Below are positions 1 to 8,961 of a DNA stretch of 64,000 nucleotides, in pieces. The stretch comes from Halobacillus halophilus (GTDB taxonomy: Bacteria; Bacillota; Bacilli; Bacillales; Halobacillaceae). Within the stretch, counting starts at the first letter, position 1, and every line of letters starts with the position of its first letter. Below the pieces are notes generated by a model. The model made no database searches, was not told the origin of the DNA, and saw only the letters and a program-made list of their open reading frames with translations. The DNA is taken from the NCBI RefSeq assembly GCF_020171985.1, contig NZ_JAIVAL010000001.1, positions 620,001 through 684,000 on the forward strand, given 5' to 3'. Both the position numbers and the translations under genes were made by a program.

Positions 1-34
1 TTTGCAAAGTAAGAATCATATCTTGGATATTCAT
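1..34 (-). CDS. glyQ: Glycyl-tRNA synthetase alpha subunit, N-terminal fragment
   Basis: Only the first 11 codons are in the window (reading MNIQDMILTLQ), cut by the left edge. This is the characteristic start of bacterial GlyQ, the catalytic alpha chain of the tetrameric glycyl-tRNA synthetase. An AGGAGG ribosome-binding site at 41-46 lies 6 bases before the ATG at 34. Another in-frame ATG at 40 touches the ribosome-binding site and is a poor start. The T-box leader just upstream independently identifies the gene as an aminoacyl-tRNA synthetase, and the recO-glyQ order is the usual Bacillaceae arrangement. Confidence 0.9.
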   Translation of the reverse strand, partial: MNIQDMILTLQ

Positions 35-84
35 TTTCATCCTCCTCTTTCTAATAGAAAAAACACACAGTTCTTTCAAACAAA

Positions 85-300
85 TAAAATCCCGTCCCTA
101 TGTCTGGATACATACAGACATAGGGACGGGATTTCCGCGGTTCCACCCTACTTGCCTTCCAATATGGAAAGCCTCTTTTAAAGATGGTTGCTCAGGACTG
201 CCTTCACTGAACCATAACGCTTGTCTTCCACCATCACAAGCTCGCTTTATAGTCTGGTTTCCAGCTACTACTTTCCTTCTTCACAACGTAGTATTAAGTA
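85..300 (-). promoter_or_regulatory. T-box riboswitch leader of glyQ(S)
   Basis: The minus strand carries the canonical T-box sequence AGGGTGGAACCGCGG at 149-135, followed by a terminator with perfect 20-bp arms (87-106 and 115-134) and a T-rich tail. A GGC triplet at 202-200, in a context typical of the specifier loop, would read uncharged tRNA-Gly. In this family, binding of uncharged tRNA stabilises the antiterminator and switches the synthetase operon on. T-box and terminator are seen directly; the specifier assignment is inferred from context. Confidence 0.95.
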
Positions 301-305
301 GTTGA

Positions 306-334
306 ATCATACTGAATTAATAAGCGAATGTCAA
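306..334 (-). promoter_or_regulatory. Sigma-A promoter of the glyQ T-box leader
   Basis: On the minus strand TTGACA (334-329) and TATGAT (311-306) are separated by exactly 17 bases. The expected start near 300 fits the 5' end of the T-box RNA. It lies immediately after the recO stop codon. Confidence 0.8.
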
Positions 335-340
335 TTAAGA

Positions 341-1084
341 TCAAGTAAACAGATCTAATTGTTTTAAAAACTTCTTCGATTTAATTAAATATCCACCATA
401 ACGATCATAATACTCATCCATAATTAAACGCAATATCTTTTTATTCTTCTCTTTCATAGAGATCTGTCCCAGCCGTTTCACGTCCATATGTACAAAGATA
501 CGTAAGAGTTTAGGTAAAGGATCCGGCAGTCCATATGCGTTTTGATCTCTGAATTTACAACGGTAGCAGAGGAGCCCTCCTTCAAGAATAGAAAAGGAGT
601 AAGGTCCTTCTTGACTGCCGCAATTTATACAGTAGTCCACCACTGGAGAAAAACCAGCTTTTTTAAATAATTTCAATTCATAAATCATCGACAATACTGC
701 TGCATCTTTCCCCTCATTCATCCATAGCAGTGTTTGAAGAAATTGCTCATACATAAATGGATCCGGTTGCTTTTCATCTATCAGCTTATCTACGAGTTCT
801 GCCAGATAAGACGCATACGCGGTTTTCACAATATCCTCGCGTATTGAGCGCAGGGAGGTGATCATTTCTCCCTGACTCAAAGATCCCAGTCCAGACCCTA
901 TTTGAATTAAATACATGCCATGAATAAAGGGCTGAGTAACTGAGGCAGTGCGGCTTTTTGGCTTTTTAGCACCACGGGCCATCACCCCTATCTTCCCTTT
1001 CTCACGAGTGAAGAACGTCACAATCTTATGGGTTTCCCCGTAATCTCTCGTTCGGATAACAATGCCTTCGACCTTTTCTAACAA
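341..1084 (-). CDS. recO: DNA repair protein RecO
   Basis: RecO mediates RecA loading and single-strand annealing in the RecFOR pathway. The protein has an N-terminal OB-fold with the family motif around GKIGVMARGA, then a helical part and a zinc ribbon with four cysteines near residues 152, 155, 173 and 176. I chose the TTG at 1084 (247 aa, start MLEKVEGIVIRT) because GCAGGTGA sits 5 bases ahead. The longer GTG start at 1093 lies inside that ribosome-binding site. The gene follows yqzL and precedes the glyQ leader, as in B. subtilis. Length and motifs are normal. Confidence 0.95.
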   Translation of the reverse strand: MLEKVEGIVIRTRDYGETHKIVTFFTREKGKIGVMARGAKKPKSRTASVTQPFIHGMYLIQIGSGLGSLSQGEMITSLRSIREDIVKTAYASYLAELVDKLIDEKQPDPFMYEQFLQTLLWMNEGKDAAVLSMIYELKLFKKAGFSPVVDYCINCGSQEGPYSFSILEGGLLCYRCKFRDQNAYGLPDPLPKLLRIFVHMDVKRLGQISMKEKNKKILRLIMDEYYDRYGGYLIKSKKFLKQLDLFT

Positions 1085-1105
1085 AGCACTCACCTGCTTC
1101 TAGTC

Positions 1106-1258
1106 TTACAAATTAAAATCATCTTGAGATTCCTGTTCGATAGAGGAAGCTTGATGTTCAGGAGATTGCTGATTTTGTTCCTTTATTTCCTTCATCAATA
1201 AATAAGTTTCAATGTTTCCCGTTTGTCTGAACACATTCCATGGAAGGTTTTCGAGCAA
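1106..1258 (-). CDS. yqzL: YqzL family small protein
   Basis: A 50-residue ORF between era and recO whose N-terminal part (LPWNVFRQTGNIETYLLMKE) matches the YqzL family signature W-x-VF-x-TG-x-I-x-x-YL, a small protein found at exactly this place in Bacillaceae. The C-terminal half is polar and acidic. It starts with TTG at 1258, preceded by AAAGGCGGTG at good spacing, and ends 21 bases before the recO start, so it is probably co-transcribed and coupled. Its function is unknown. Confidence 0.85.
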   Translation of the reverse strand: MLENLPWNVFRQTGNIETYLLMKEIKEQNQQSPEHQASSIEQESQDDFNL

Positions 1259-1355
1259 AAGAAACACCGCCTTTCTTATATTCACTGAGCATCGGAATTA
1301 CATCATTAGCATGCTTCTTAAAGGTGAAATCATAAGACTTAATATTTTCCAACTC

Positions 1356-2261
1356 TTAATAATCTTCTTCGTTATATCCGAAATCACTTAGTTGTACTTG
1401 ACGGTTTCTCCAGTCTTTCTGGACTTTAACCCAAAGTTCTAAAAAGACTTTGCTGCCCAATAAAGATTCAATATCTTGTCTGGCACGTTTACCTATCTCT
1501 TTAAGCATACTTCCCTGCTTACCAATAATAATCCCCTTCTGAGACTTTCTTTCTACTATAATGGCAGCCTGAATATAAACAGCATTCTTATTTTCTCGAG
1601 GCTCAATCCCTTCAATGACTACCGCTATAGAATGCGGAATTTCTTCATGAGTCAAATGCAGAACTTTCTCCCGAATAAATTCACTAATAACAAAACGCTC
1701 GGGATGATCCGTGATCTGATCTTCAGGATAAAATTGCGGCCCAGCTGGTAAATGACTTTTTAATACCTCCAGCATGTGGTTAACGTTATTCCCTTCTAAC
1801 GCAGAAATAGGAATGATTTCTTCAAAGTCCAATTTTTCCTTGTACTGCTCAATAAGAGGCAACAACTGATCTGGATGTACTTGATCAATTTTATTAATAA
1901 TTAAGAATACCGGCTGATTCACACGCTGCAGACGATCAAGAATAAATTGATCTCCGCGCCCGTACCCTTCTTCAGCATTGATCATAAAAAGAATTGCATC
2001 TACTTCGTTTAATGTATTTTCCGCTACATTAACCATATAGTCTCCGAGCTTATGCTTAGGTTTGTGAATTCCAGGGGTATCAATAAAAACAATTTGAGAC
2101 TCTTTATCTGTCATAACCCCCTGGATCTTATTCCTGGTTGTCTGCGGCTTGTCACTCATTATCGCGATTTTTTCTCCAATTACGCGATTCATAAAAGTGG
2201 ACTTGCCTACATTAGGCCTGCCCACAATCGTGACGAAGCCGGATTTGAATTCTTCATTCAT
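1356..2261 (-). CDS. era: GTPase Era, 30S ribosome maturation
   Basis: Era is an essential GTPase that binds the 3' end of 16S rRNA during 30S subunit assembly. The 301-residue protein has G1 GRPNVGKST (14-22), G3 DTPG (61-64), G4 NKID (123-126), G5 ISALEG (about 152-157) and a C-terminal KH domain with its GxxG loop at about 245-250. The length equals the B. subtilis protein. GGAGGC precedes the ATG by 6 bases. The cdd gene that lies between era and dgkA in B. subtilis is absent here, leaving a 76-base gap. Confidence 0.97.
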   Translation of the reverse strand: MNEEFKSGFVTIVGRPNVGKSTFMNRVIGEKIAIMSDKPQTTRNKIQGVMTDKESQIVFIDTPGIHKPKHKLGDYMVNVAENTLNEVDAILFMINAEEGYGRGDQFILDRLQRVNQPVFLIINKIDQVHPDQLLPLIEQYKEKLDFEEIIPISALEGNNVNHMLEVLKSHLPAGPQFYPEDQITDHPERFVISEFIREKVLHLTHEEIPHSIAVVIEGIEPRENKNAVYIQAAIIVERKSQKGIIIGKQGSMLKEIGKRARQDIESLLGSKVFLELWVKVQKDWRNRQVQLSDFGYNEEDY

Positions 2262-2337
2262 AGTTGTGCCTCCAATGTTTCTTACGTCACTTCTTAATTT
2301 CTAAATTCACTATAAAGTTCCAATTTTTGTTCATGCA

Positions 2338-2718
2338 TTAAAATAAGGTGATCAAGTGTGGAAGAAAGATAAACGCCCCTACAATTAACGAGGCAATACT
2401 AGCTATTAATACAGCACCCGCAGCAATATCCTTCACTAAACCGGCAAGTGGGTGGTATTGGGGTGCCAGGTAATCCATCACCCGCTCGATACTGGAATTA
2501 ATCATCTCCAGAGTAATAACTATGGTGATCATGATAATCAACAGCGCCCATTCTAAGGTAGATATCCTTAAACTTGCCCCTGTTGCTATGCATAGAACTC
2601 CAGCAATCAAATGAATGCGAAAGTTCCTTTCTGCACTCCAGACTTCCTTAACTCCATTCCAAGCAAAGCGAAAGCCGATAGATTTCTTTTTTTTAGGACC
2701 TTTCAAGTCCGAACTCAT
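2338..2718 (-). CDS. dgkA: Undecaprenol/diacylglycerol kinase
   Basis: This integral membrane kinase of the DgkA family acts mainly on undecaprenol in Gram-positive bacteria, recycling the lipid carrier of cell-wall synthesis. The 126 residues contain three hydrophobic segments (about 35-53, 56-72, 98-119) and the signature EMINSSIERVMD at 71-82, with the catalytic glutamate, followed by KDIAAGAV at 96-103. The start overlaps the 3' end of ybeY by 26 bases, indicating translational coupling in a ybeY-dgkA-era transcript. Confidence 0.95.
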   Translation of the reverse strand: MSSDLKGPKKKKSIGFRFAWNGVKEVWSAERNFRIHLIAGVLCIATGASLRISTLEWALLIIMITIVITLEMINSSIERVMDYLAPQYHPLAGLVKDIAAGAVLIASIASLIVGAFIFLPHLITLF

Positions 2719-3163
2719 GAAGGATTTCCTCTTGTCTATTAAACATCACTTTTTCTTCTTCTTCATTTTCATGATCATATCCTAATAAATGCAAAAAGCC
2801 GTGAAGGGCTAAGAAACCTAATTCTCTTTCCAGCGAATGATCGTAATCTTCAGCCTGCTCCTTCGCCTTATCTAAAGAAATCACGATATCGCCGAGCATG
2901 AGAGGGAGATCTTCACTGAGAATTTTTGTTTCGCCTTCTCCTTCTTCCTGCATAGCAAAAGAAATTACATCAGTAGGCTGATCTTTCTGCCGATAATTTC
3001 GGTTAATTTCTTGAATTTCGTTGTTATCAACAAAACTTATCGAAACTTCAGCGTCAGGTTGAACACCTTCTTTATCGCCTGCAAAACGAATAATACGTTG
3101 AATTAAATCCACATAGGCTTCATCTACTGAATTGGTTTCATCTTGAAAATCAATTTGAATCAC
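2693..3163 (-). CDS. ybeY: Endoribonuclease YbeY, rRNA maturation
   Basis: YbeY is a metallo-endoribonuclease for 16S rRNA 3'-end maturation and ribosome quality control. The zinc motif HGFLHLLGYDH (121-131) supplies the three metal-binding histidines. The 156-residue length is usual. Translation starts at GTG (3163), preceded by GAGGAGGAA. In B. subtilis the gene follows pgpH; here pgpH is missing and ybeY has its own promoter at 3235-3263, so it opens a new operon. Confidence 0.95.
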   Translation of the reverse strand: MIQIDFQDETNSVDEAYVDLIQRIIRFAGDKEGVQPDAEVSISFVDNNEIQEINRNYRQKDQPTDVISFAMQEEGEGETKILSEDLPLMLGDIVISLDKAKEQAEDYDHSLERELGFLALHGFLHLLGYDHENEEEEKVMFNRQEEILHEFGLERS

Positions 3164-3234
3164 ACTATTTCCTCCTCAAGCTGCAATTTTTACTAACCAT
3201 GCTGTATTCAGGAATGTAATTTATCCAATGGTTT

Positions 3235-3263
3235 ATTATAGCTTCTTCCGTTATTTTCTTCAA
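3235..3263 (-). promoter_or_regulatory. Sigma-A promoter of ybeY-dgkA-era
   Basis: Minus strand TTGAAG (3263-3258), 17-base spacer, TATAAT (3240-3235), about 70 bases before the ybeY start. The rest of the 314-base gap between phoH and ybeY has no plausible gene; 3264-3449 shows no other feature I can support. Confidence 0.75.
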
Positions 3264-3449
3264 AGATAACTAATGAATGCGGGATTGATCACCCACGGGT
3301 TAACTGTTCTAAACAACGTAAACATCTTTAGCTTCTTTAATAATATAAGCTCTTATAGACCATGATACCTTCAAGAGAGAAGGAAAACAAATCCAACCCT
3401 CAAAAGAAATTTAATGCAAGTCAAGCCTACTATGTAATCATTCTCCTAC

Positions 3450-3479
3450 AAATAAAATAAGGCCCTTAATAAGGGCCTT
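3450..3479 (-). terminator. Rho-independent terminator after phoH
   Basis: Inverted repeat AAGGCCCTT (3459-3467) / AAGGGCCTT (3471-3479) followed on the minus strand by a T-rich ATTTTATTTG tail. It overlaps the phoH stop codon and separates the phoH and ybeY operons. Confidence 0.8.
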
Positions 3480-4440
3480 AGGAATTGTCTTTCTCATAAG
3501 CATCGATGATCCGCTGTACTAGCGGATGTCTTACTACATCAGATTGATCTAAATGAATGAAGGCAGACCCTTTTACTTTGCCGAGCTTTTCTTCTGCAAC
3601 CTTCAAGCCTGACTTAACCCCTTTAGGTAGATCAACTTGAGTAATATCACCTGTAATAATCATTTTGGAACCGAATCCGAGACGAGTCAAAAACATCTTC
3701 ATTTGTTCAGGAGTCGTATTTTGAGCTTCATCTAAGATCGCAAAGGCATCATCGAGGGTGCGTCCCCGCATGTATGCAAGAGGGGCTATTTCAATTGTAC
3801 CTCGATCAATGAGACGCGCAGTATGTTCCGTTCCAAACACATCATGCAGGGAGTCATAAAGAGGACGGAGATAAGGATCCACCTTTTCCTTTAAATCTCC
3901 TGGTAAAAACCCTAAACTTTCTCCGGCTTCAACTGCTGGCCGAGTTAATATAATTCGTTTAACATCACCATTTTTCAAAGCATTTACCGCCATAACGACG
4001 GCCAGATAGGTTTTACCTGTCCCTGCTGGACCGATACCGAAAACTAAATCATTGCTCTTAATAGCAGAGATATAGTTTCTTTGTCCAAGAGTTTTTACAC
4101 GAATCGATTTACCTTTACTGTTTCTTGTGATTTCATCTTCAAATAAAGCTTCGAATTGATTTATTTTACCTTTTTTGGCTAGTTCTACGGCATAAACAAC
4201 ATCTCTTTCCGTAATGGTTAACCCTTTACGAATAATAGCAAGCACAGAATGAAGAATATCTTCCACTAATTGAACCTGCTCCGCTTGTCCGGAAACTCGA
4301 ACCGTTTCACCTCTTGAAATAATGGTTACTTTTAATTGTTCTTCAATCTGCTTTAAATTTCTATCTTCTGTCCCAAACAGGGCCAGCGCTTCCGTTGTAT
4401 TATCTAATTGAATGTCCATTGTTTTTAAATCTTCCGGCAT
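3478..4440 (-). CDS. phoH: PhoH-like ATPase
   Basis: PhoH family P-loop protein, thought to act as an RNA helicase/ATPase alongside YbeY. It has an N-terminal KH-like region, Walker A GPAGTGKT at about 137-144 and Walker B ILDEAQ at about 235-240. I chose the ATG at 4440 (320 aa) because AAGGAGA lies 6 bases upstream; the TTG at 4446 abuts the ribosome-binding site. Only two bases separate it from the yqfD stop, so yqfC-yqfD-phoH form one unit ending at the terminator. Confidence 0.95.
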   Translation of the reverse strand: MPEDLKTMDIQLDNTTEALALFGTEDRNLKQIEEQLKVTIISRGETVRVSGQAEQVQLVEDILHSVLAIIRKGLTITERDVVYAVELAKKGKINQFEALFEDEITRNSKGKSIRVKTLGQRNYISAIKSNDLVFGIGPAGTGKTYLAVVMAVNALKNGDVKRIILTRPAVEAGESLGFLPGDLKEKVDPYLRPLYDSLHDVFGTEHTARLIDRGTIEIAPLAYMRGRTLDDAFAILDEAQNTTPEQMKMFLTRLGFGSKMIITGDITQVDLPKGVKSGLKVAEEKLGKVKGSAFIHLDQSDVVRHPLVQRIIDAYEKDNS

Positions 4441-4442
4441 AC

Positions 4443-5624
4443 TCAATCTCCTTGACTTATATACTTGGTCACTGCTATGTTTTCATGAACTTTGAATAAT
4501 AGGATTAATTTTACTTTACCATTCTCCTCACGAAGGTGCAAAACTTTTTCTTTCATGATTTCAGCCTCTTTTCCAAGGTATTGGTTCAGGCTTTCGCTTG
4601 CCGTTATGATTCCCAATTTTTGAATCTTATCTTTAGATTGTTCATATTTTTTTGAGTCTATTTCATAATAATGAATGGCTTTTAGATCAATCGGTAACTT
4701 CCATCCAAACCATTCCCAGCTTGTCTCTTTGTTCTCACTTCTAAATTGAGGTCCATTTTCCTTCCACCACCCCCAGAGAGGAATAGTTAAGGATCCGATT
4801 TTTAGTTGGTATTCCTTTATTTCCAATCCATCAGTCAACTGAAGTACTTGTGTCATTGGAATACTTTGATCGACTTTATACCACGTTTCGGCGATGACCT
4901 CCCCTTCCGTATGGACAAATATATCCTTATCTTCTACCAATTGACCCGTAGCCAATTTCTGGCCTTTCTTAACTACATCATTTACGGTTACAAGCGGTCT
5001 TCCTTTCTCAATGAACGTTTTTACTATCATGCCCTTTTTTTCTGCCACCAAATCAGAGGGACGAAGGTTCTTACTTGTATCATGTCTGGTCTTTTCGACA
5101 CCGTACAGCTGATAACTTGTCCCTTTCTTATTAACTCCTATCCATAAAAGATCAGGGATGTCATCAAGCAGTTTTCTTTGTATATCATTAGGATCATCCA
5201 TACCTATCGTCAGCTTGCCTGGGGATACCCCATAGCTTTTTAATTTTTTTTCGACATTAGCTTCTAATTCGGGAGTCAAGCCTTCTACTTTAATAGACCA
5301 AAGTGTATTAGCTAATAGAAAAACGACGATAACAGAAAGCAAAAAAGCTGCCATTAAAGCTTTTCGCTGTGTGATTTTCCTATAATAGAATGGAAACCCT
5401 CTTCCTCCTAAGATCGAAAGTTTACAACGATACTTTTTTCGTAACTGCCTGAAAGTTTTCCATTCACTAAGTCTAATGGTCATTACAGCTTCATGTTCAT
5501 TGACTCGCTTAATATTTGAAATTACACATCCCCTGCGTACGCATGCCTGGAGGAATGGTTCAATCATTTTTCCTTGCACCTTAACTCTCATGCTGCCTTG
5601 AAAGAAGTCCTGCTGCACCTTCAT
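4443..5624 (-). CDS. yqfD: Sporulation protein YqfD
   Basis: A 393-residue protein of the YqfD family, conserved in endospore formers and expressed in the mother cell in B. subtilis. It has a basic N-terminal domain, one transmembrane segment at about 89-108, and a large extracytoplasmic part. The biochemical role is not established. AGGGGGAG precedes the ATG. It follows yqfC by 16 bases and leads directly into phoH, the conserved order. Confidence 0.9.
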   Translation of the reverse strand: MKVQQDFFQGSMRVKVQGKMIEPFLQACVRRGCVISNIKRVNEHEAVMTIRLSEWKTFRQLRKKYRCKLSILGGRGFPFYYRKITQRKALMAAFLLSVIVVFLLANTLWSIKVEGLTPELEANVEKKLKSYGVSPGKLTIGMDDPNDIQRKLLDDIPDLLWIGVNKKGTSYQLYGVEKTRHDTSKNLRPSDLVAEKKGMIVKTFIEKGRPLVTVNDVVKKGQKLATGQLVEDKDIFVHTEGEVIAETWYKVDQSIPMTQVLQLTDGLEIKEYQLKIGSLTIPLWGWWKENGPQFRSENKETSWEWFGWKLPIDLKAIHYYEIDSKKYEQSKDKIQKLGIITASESLNQYLGKEAEIMKEKVLHLREENGKVKLILLFKVHENIAVTKYISQGD

Positions 5625-5640
5625 AGTTATCTACTCCCCC

Positions 5641-5925
5641 TTAAGCTTCAGGCAGGAATTCCACCGATTTTATTTCTCCCTCTAGCAATAATTCTTCTTT
5701 CAGCATCATTTTTACTCCGAGATCTTTTCCAATTATTTTCACTTGTCCCTGCTTATATTGAATCCTTACTTCATGATCTGAGAAATGCAAAAGGCCCGTG
5801 TGATTCTCTATGTACACATGGATCGACCCAATTGTCGTGATTCTGGGCAGATCAAGCATCACATCAGAAGGTAAATCGAAATAACGTCCGATCCATGTAC
5901 GGATTTGCTTTTGCCATTTAGCCAT
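5641..5925 (-). CDS. yqfC: Sporulation protein YqfC
   Basis: A 94-residue YabP/YqfC-type sporulation protein: LPRITTIGSIHVYIENHTGL followed by repeated short beta-strand patterns and a basic middle is typical. In B. subtilis yqfCD is controlled by sigma-E. Here yqfC starts just downstream of a terminator, so it must have its own promoter, which I could not identify with confidence in the short gap. Exact function is unknown. Confidence 0.88.
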   Translation of the reverse strand: MAKWQKQIRTWIGRYFDLPSDVMLDLPRITTIGSIHVYIENHTGLLHFSDHEVRIQYKQGQVKIIGKDLGVKMMLKEELLLEGEIKSVEFLPEA

Positions 5926-5942
5926 TCGACTCCCCCCCTCTT

Positions 5943-5992
5943 TTTATTTATACGAAAAACGCACGAATTGTATCACTACAATTCGTGCGTTT
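5943..5992 (-). terminator. Terminator after the nfeD-floA-yqfB operon
   Basis: Perfect 16-bp inverted repeat (5957-5972 / 5977-5992) with a 4-base loop, followed on the minus strand by a TTTTT-containing tail. It lies between the yqfB-like gene and yqfC. Confidence 0.85.
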
Positions 5993-5995
5993 CAT

Positions 5996-6502
5996 TTATC
6001 TTTTTCTTGGATGAGATCGATGAGGCTTATAGGCTCTGGGCTGACCGAGAATCTCTGCTGCAATAACCCCTTCGGCTAATCGTTTCTTATCCCATTTATT
6101 TAGTTTTTTTAGTTTCGGAAGATTAGGTACATCTTCTTCTTGAGGCACATACCGCTCCATCTGCCCGTCCTGGATCTTATCCGATGTATGAATATCCTTA
6201 TTCGGTGTCTCATACGTGAACGTTTTCTGAGGGTCCTGAGAAACGTTTTCCCTTGAATATCCTTTGATCTTTTCCTGCTGTTCTTCATAGTATTCTTGCA
6301 AGTTTTTCTGTCCTGTCCTTACAGGACCTCGCTCCTCAGCTTCTTCAGAAGGACCGTTTGGATAACTGGTGGGTCTGGGCTGATTTTGTTTACGTTCGTC
6401 TTCCTGTTCACTTCCCATTCGGCTGAAAAAGCTAATAATACCACCTATAACAGCAGCTACGATGAGAAAGTTGCTAAATAATAGATCAAAAAGTTCTCCC
6501 AT
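5996..6502 (-). CDS. YqfB-like membrane-anchored hypothetical protein
   Basis: A 168-residue protein with one hydrophobic N-terminal segment (about residues 5-25) followed by a long charged, low-complexity cytoplasmic or extracellular tail rich in Q, E, P and K, ending in a basic RSHPRKR. It occupies the position of B. subtilis yqfB, third gene of the sigma-W-dependent yqeZ-yqfA-yqfB operon, so a YqfB relationship is likely from position and topology rather than clear sequence motifs. Function unknown. It begins 29 bases after floA and ends at a strong terminator. Confidence 0.7.
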   Translation of the reverse strand: MGELFDLLFSNFLIVAAVIGGIISFFSRMGSEQEDERKQNQPRPTSYPNGPSEEAEERGPVRTGQKNLQEYYEEQQEKIKGYSRENVSQDPQKTFTYETPNKDIHTSDKIQDGQMERYVPQEEDVPNLPKLKKLNKWDKKRLAEGVIAAEILGQPRAYKPHRSHPRKR

Positions 6503-6531
6503 AGAAATTCTCCTTTTCGCTAATCAGGGGA

Positions 6532-7527
6532 TTAACTTTCTTCACCTTCGCCCTGCTCACCTTCAGACATCTTGCCAAGTGTATTTCTCATATCGGTGTC
6601 GGCATTAATATTTTGATAATTCATATAATCCATGACACCCATTTTTCCTGAACGAAGAGCTTCTGCAAGAGCCTGAGGAACCTGAGCTTCAGCTTCCACA
6701 ACTTTGGCCTGCATTTCCTGAACACGGGCGCGCATTTCTTGTTCTTGAGCAATCGCCATAGCCCGGCGTTCTTCGGCTTTAGCCTGCGCAATATTTTTAT
6801 CAGCTTCTGCCTGATCTGTCTGCAGGATCGCACCAATGTTCTTACCAATATCAATATCCGCAATATCTATGGATAAGATTTCAAAAGCCGTTCCAGCATC
6901 TAGCCCTTTTCCTAATACATTTTGTGAGATCCTATCGGGATTTTCTAAGACTTTATTATGGTTTTGACTTGAACCTATGGTTGATACAATTCCTTCCCCA
7001 ACTCGGGCTATAACTGTATCCTCACCAGCACCTCCGACCAAACGGTCGATGTTAGCACGTACCGTAATACGTGCTTTAGCTTTAACTTCTATACCATCCA
7101 TAGCAACCCCTGCAATAAACGGAGTTTCAATAACTTTTGGATTAACACTCATTTGCACAGCTTCCAAAACATCACGGCCTGCAAGGTCAATCGCAGCGCA
7201 GCGCTCGAAGCTCAATTCAATATTTGCACGCTGAGCAGCAATAAGCGCGTTAACCACCCGGTCCACATTACCGCCGGCTAAATAGTGACTTTCCAATTGG
7301 TTGGTATCTACATTTACCCCGGCCTTATGGGCTTTAATCAATGGATTAATGACTCTGGATGGTACAACTCTTCGCAACCGCATACCAACTAGAGTGAAAA
7401 TACTGATCTTGACTCCAGCTGCCAGAGCACTGATCCAAAGCATCACAGGGATGAAAGTAAATAATACAGCTAAAACAATGATAATGACACCAATGACAAT
7501 AATTGGCATAAGTTCTTGTAGCGTCAT
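6532..7527 (-). CDS. floA: Flotillin-like protein FloA
   Basis: FloA is a membrane-hairpin SPFH scaffold that organises functional membrane microdomains. The 331-residue length equals the B. subtilis protein. A strongly hydrophobic N-terminus (about 7-35) is followed by the SPFH-like domain and an Ala/Glu-rich coiled coil (about 235-290, with repeated EAQ/KAEE patterns). The ATG overlaps the nfeD stop by 4 bases, so translation is coupled to its NfeD partner, as is general for NfeD/flotillin pairs. Confidence 0.95.
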   Translation of the reverse strand: MTLQELMPIIVIGVIIIVLAVLFTFIPVMLWISALAAGVKISIFTLVGMRLRRVVPSRVINPLIKAHKAGVNVDTNQLESHYLAGGNVDRVVNALIAAQRANIELSFERCAAIDLAGRDVLEAVQMSVNPKVIETPFIAGVAMDGIEVKAKARITVRANIDRLVGGAGEDTVIARVGEGIVSTIGSSQNHNKVLENPDRISQNVLGKGLDAGTAFEILSIDIADIDIGKNIGAILQTDQAEADKNIAQAKAEERRAMAIAQEQEMRARVQEMQAKVVEAEAQVPQALAEALRSGKMGVMDYMNYQNINADTDMRNTLGKMSEGEQGEGEES

Positions 7528-8882
7528 TCTTTCTCCTCCTCTTTCTCTTTTAATGAAAGTTCACGTACTACTATACGGGAACCTTCCGTTTTCAAAACTT
7601 TAACCGATTGTCCAGTGCCAACAAATCCTCCCTCAGTCACTACATCCAGGCGTTCGCCATCGAAAACCGCAGTGCCTGCAGGTCTTAGAGGGGTCATGGT
7701 TTCTCCAACCATTCCAATCAACTCTAAGCGGCTGGTAGAAGATAAATACCCCTTCTCTGCAGAGGTAGAATCCTGGAGAATAATATGACGGAAAAAACCT
7801 CGCTCCAGCCCCATGGTTTTAAACAGTACGACGGAGACAATAACGGTCGCAATTAAGGCTATTCCAATGCTCATAGCCATATGCCCCATATCCGCAGATG
7901 AAAGCATGAGAGAAGCTACAATGGAAACGACTCCTGCAACTCCAGCAATTCCTCCCGGAAGAAAGATTTCCGCTATAACAAGGCCTATTCCAAGTATAAG
8001 CAAAATAATAGCTTCATATCCAGCAAGTCCTGCTACAATGTGTCCGTAAAAGAATAAAACGAGTGAGAGCAACCCCATAATTCCCGGTATGCCAAATCCC
8101 GGAGAATATAACTCTACAATCAGTCCGAGACTTGCAACGGAGAGCAAAATAGGAATGACGACCGGATCGGTTAGAAATCTGGCTAAATTCTCTGCCATTG
8201 TAGGATTATTTTCAGTCACTTTTGCTTCAGACAATCCTAACTCATTAAGTAATTCAACACGGTCTTCTACAATACCTTCTGCATAGCCTACTTCTTCGGC
8301 TTCCCTGGGTCCAAGAGTTAGAAATTTCCCTTCAGCGGCATTGTATTCTGGAAGATCTATGCTACTATCAGCCATGGCACGGGCATAAATGGGATCGCGG
8401 CCATTAGATTCAGCAGCGGCTACCATCGAAGATATCCAGGCAGACTGAGCTTTTTTATCAGCAGCGGTACCATCTGAGTTAATTACCCCTGAAGCCCCCA
8501 TAGTTGCTTGCGGTTTCATATAAATATTATCCGCATTAAGAGCTATATAGGAGCCTGCTGAATATGCCCGACTAGTGACAAAGGCCGTATTCGGGATATC
8601 AAGGTCCTGAAAAATCTCACCTATATCTCCAGCAGCATCTACCCTGCCCCCAGGTGTATCTATTTCGAATATAATGTGATCGACACCATTTTCAGCAGCT
8701 TCTTCCGTGGTCCTCTTTAGAAAAGCAGCCATCCCCCGTTCAACTGTATCTTGTACAGGAATAATATAGACCTGCTCTCCTTCCCCTTGAGCGTGCACAG
8801 AAGAATAATGGTGAAAGATGGACAAACCAACGGCTAAAACTACCAAGCAAAAGATTATGGATAAACGAAAAGTCCTTTTCAT
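7524..8882 (-). CDS. NfeD family membrane-bound serine protease homolog (YqeZ)
   Basis: The long form of NfeD, 452 residues. It has a signal peptide (about 1-31), a ClpP/SppA-like protease domain with the nucleophile motif SAGSYIAL near 108-115, then a block of transmembrane helices (about 240-365) and a C-terminal OB-fold (about 385-445). NfeD proteins work with flotillins at the membrane; in B. subtilis YqeZ is part of the sigma-W envelope-stress regulon. A sigma-W-type promoter lies upstream. AAGGAGGTGATCG before the ATG is a strong ribosome-binding site. Confidence 0.93.
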   Translation of the reverse strand: MKRTFRLSIIFCLVVLAVGLSIFHHYSSVHAQGEGEQVYIIPVQDTVERGMAAFLKRTTEEAAENGVDHIIFEIDTPGGRVDAAGDIGEIFQDLDIPNTAFVTSRAYSAGSYIALNADNIYMKPQATMGASGVINSDGTAADKKAQSAWISSMVAAAESNGRDPIYARAMADSSIDLPEYNAAEGKFLTLGPREAEEVGYAEGIVEDRVELLNELGLSEAKVTENNPTMAENLARFLTDPVVIPILLSVASLGLIVELYSPGFGIPGIMGLLSLVLFFYGHIVAGLAGYEAIILLILGIGLVIAEIFLPGGIAGVAGVVSIVASLMLSSADMGHMAMSIGIALIATVIVSVVLFKTMGLERGFFRHIILQDSTSAEKGYLSSTSRLELIGMVGETMTPLRPAGTAVFDGERLDVVTEGGFVGTGQSVKVLKTEGSRIVVRELSLKEKEEEKE

Positions 8883-8932
8883 TAAACGATCACCTCCTTA
8901 TGCTTATTAGCTTTCCCAAGGAATACTACATA

Positions 8933-8959
8933 TACGAATAGAACATCCTTCAGGTTTCA
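8933..8959 (-). promoter_or_regulatory. Probable sigma-W promoter of nfeD-floA
   Basis: Minus strand TGAAAC (8959-8954), 17-base spacer, CGTA (8936-8933), matching the ECF sigma-W pattern TGAAAC-N16/17-CGTA, about 50 bases before the nfeD start. The B. subtilis ortholog operon is sigma-W dependent. Confidence 0.7.
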
Positions 8960-8961
8960 AA

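Noticed and set aside
5574-5840. Plus-strand ORFs opposite yqfD/yqfC and other housekeeping genes
   Set aside because: Antisense shadows of well-supported genes without ribosome-binding sites or domain features; the same holds for the other antisense frames across the window.
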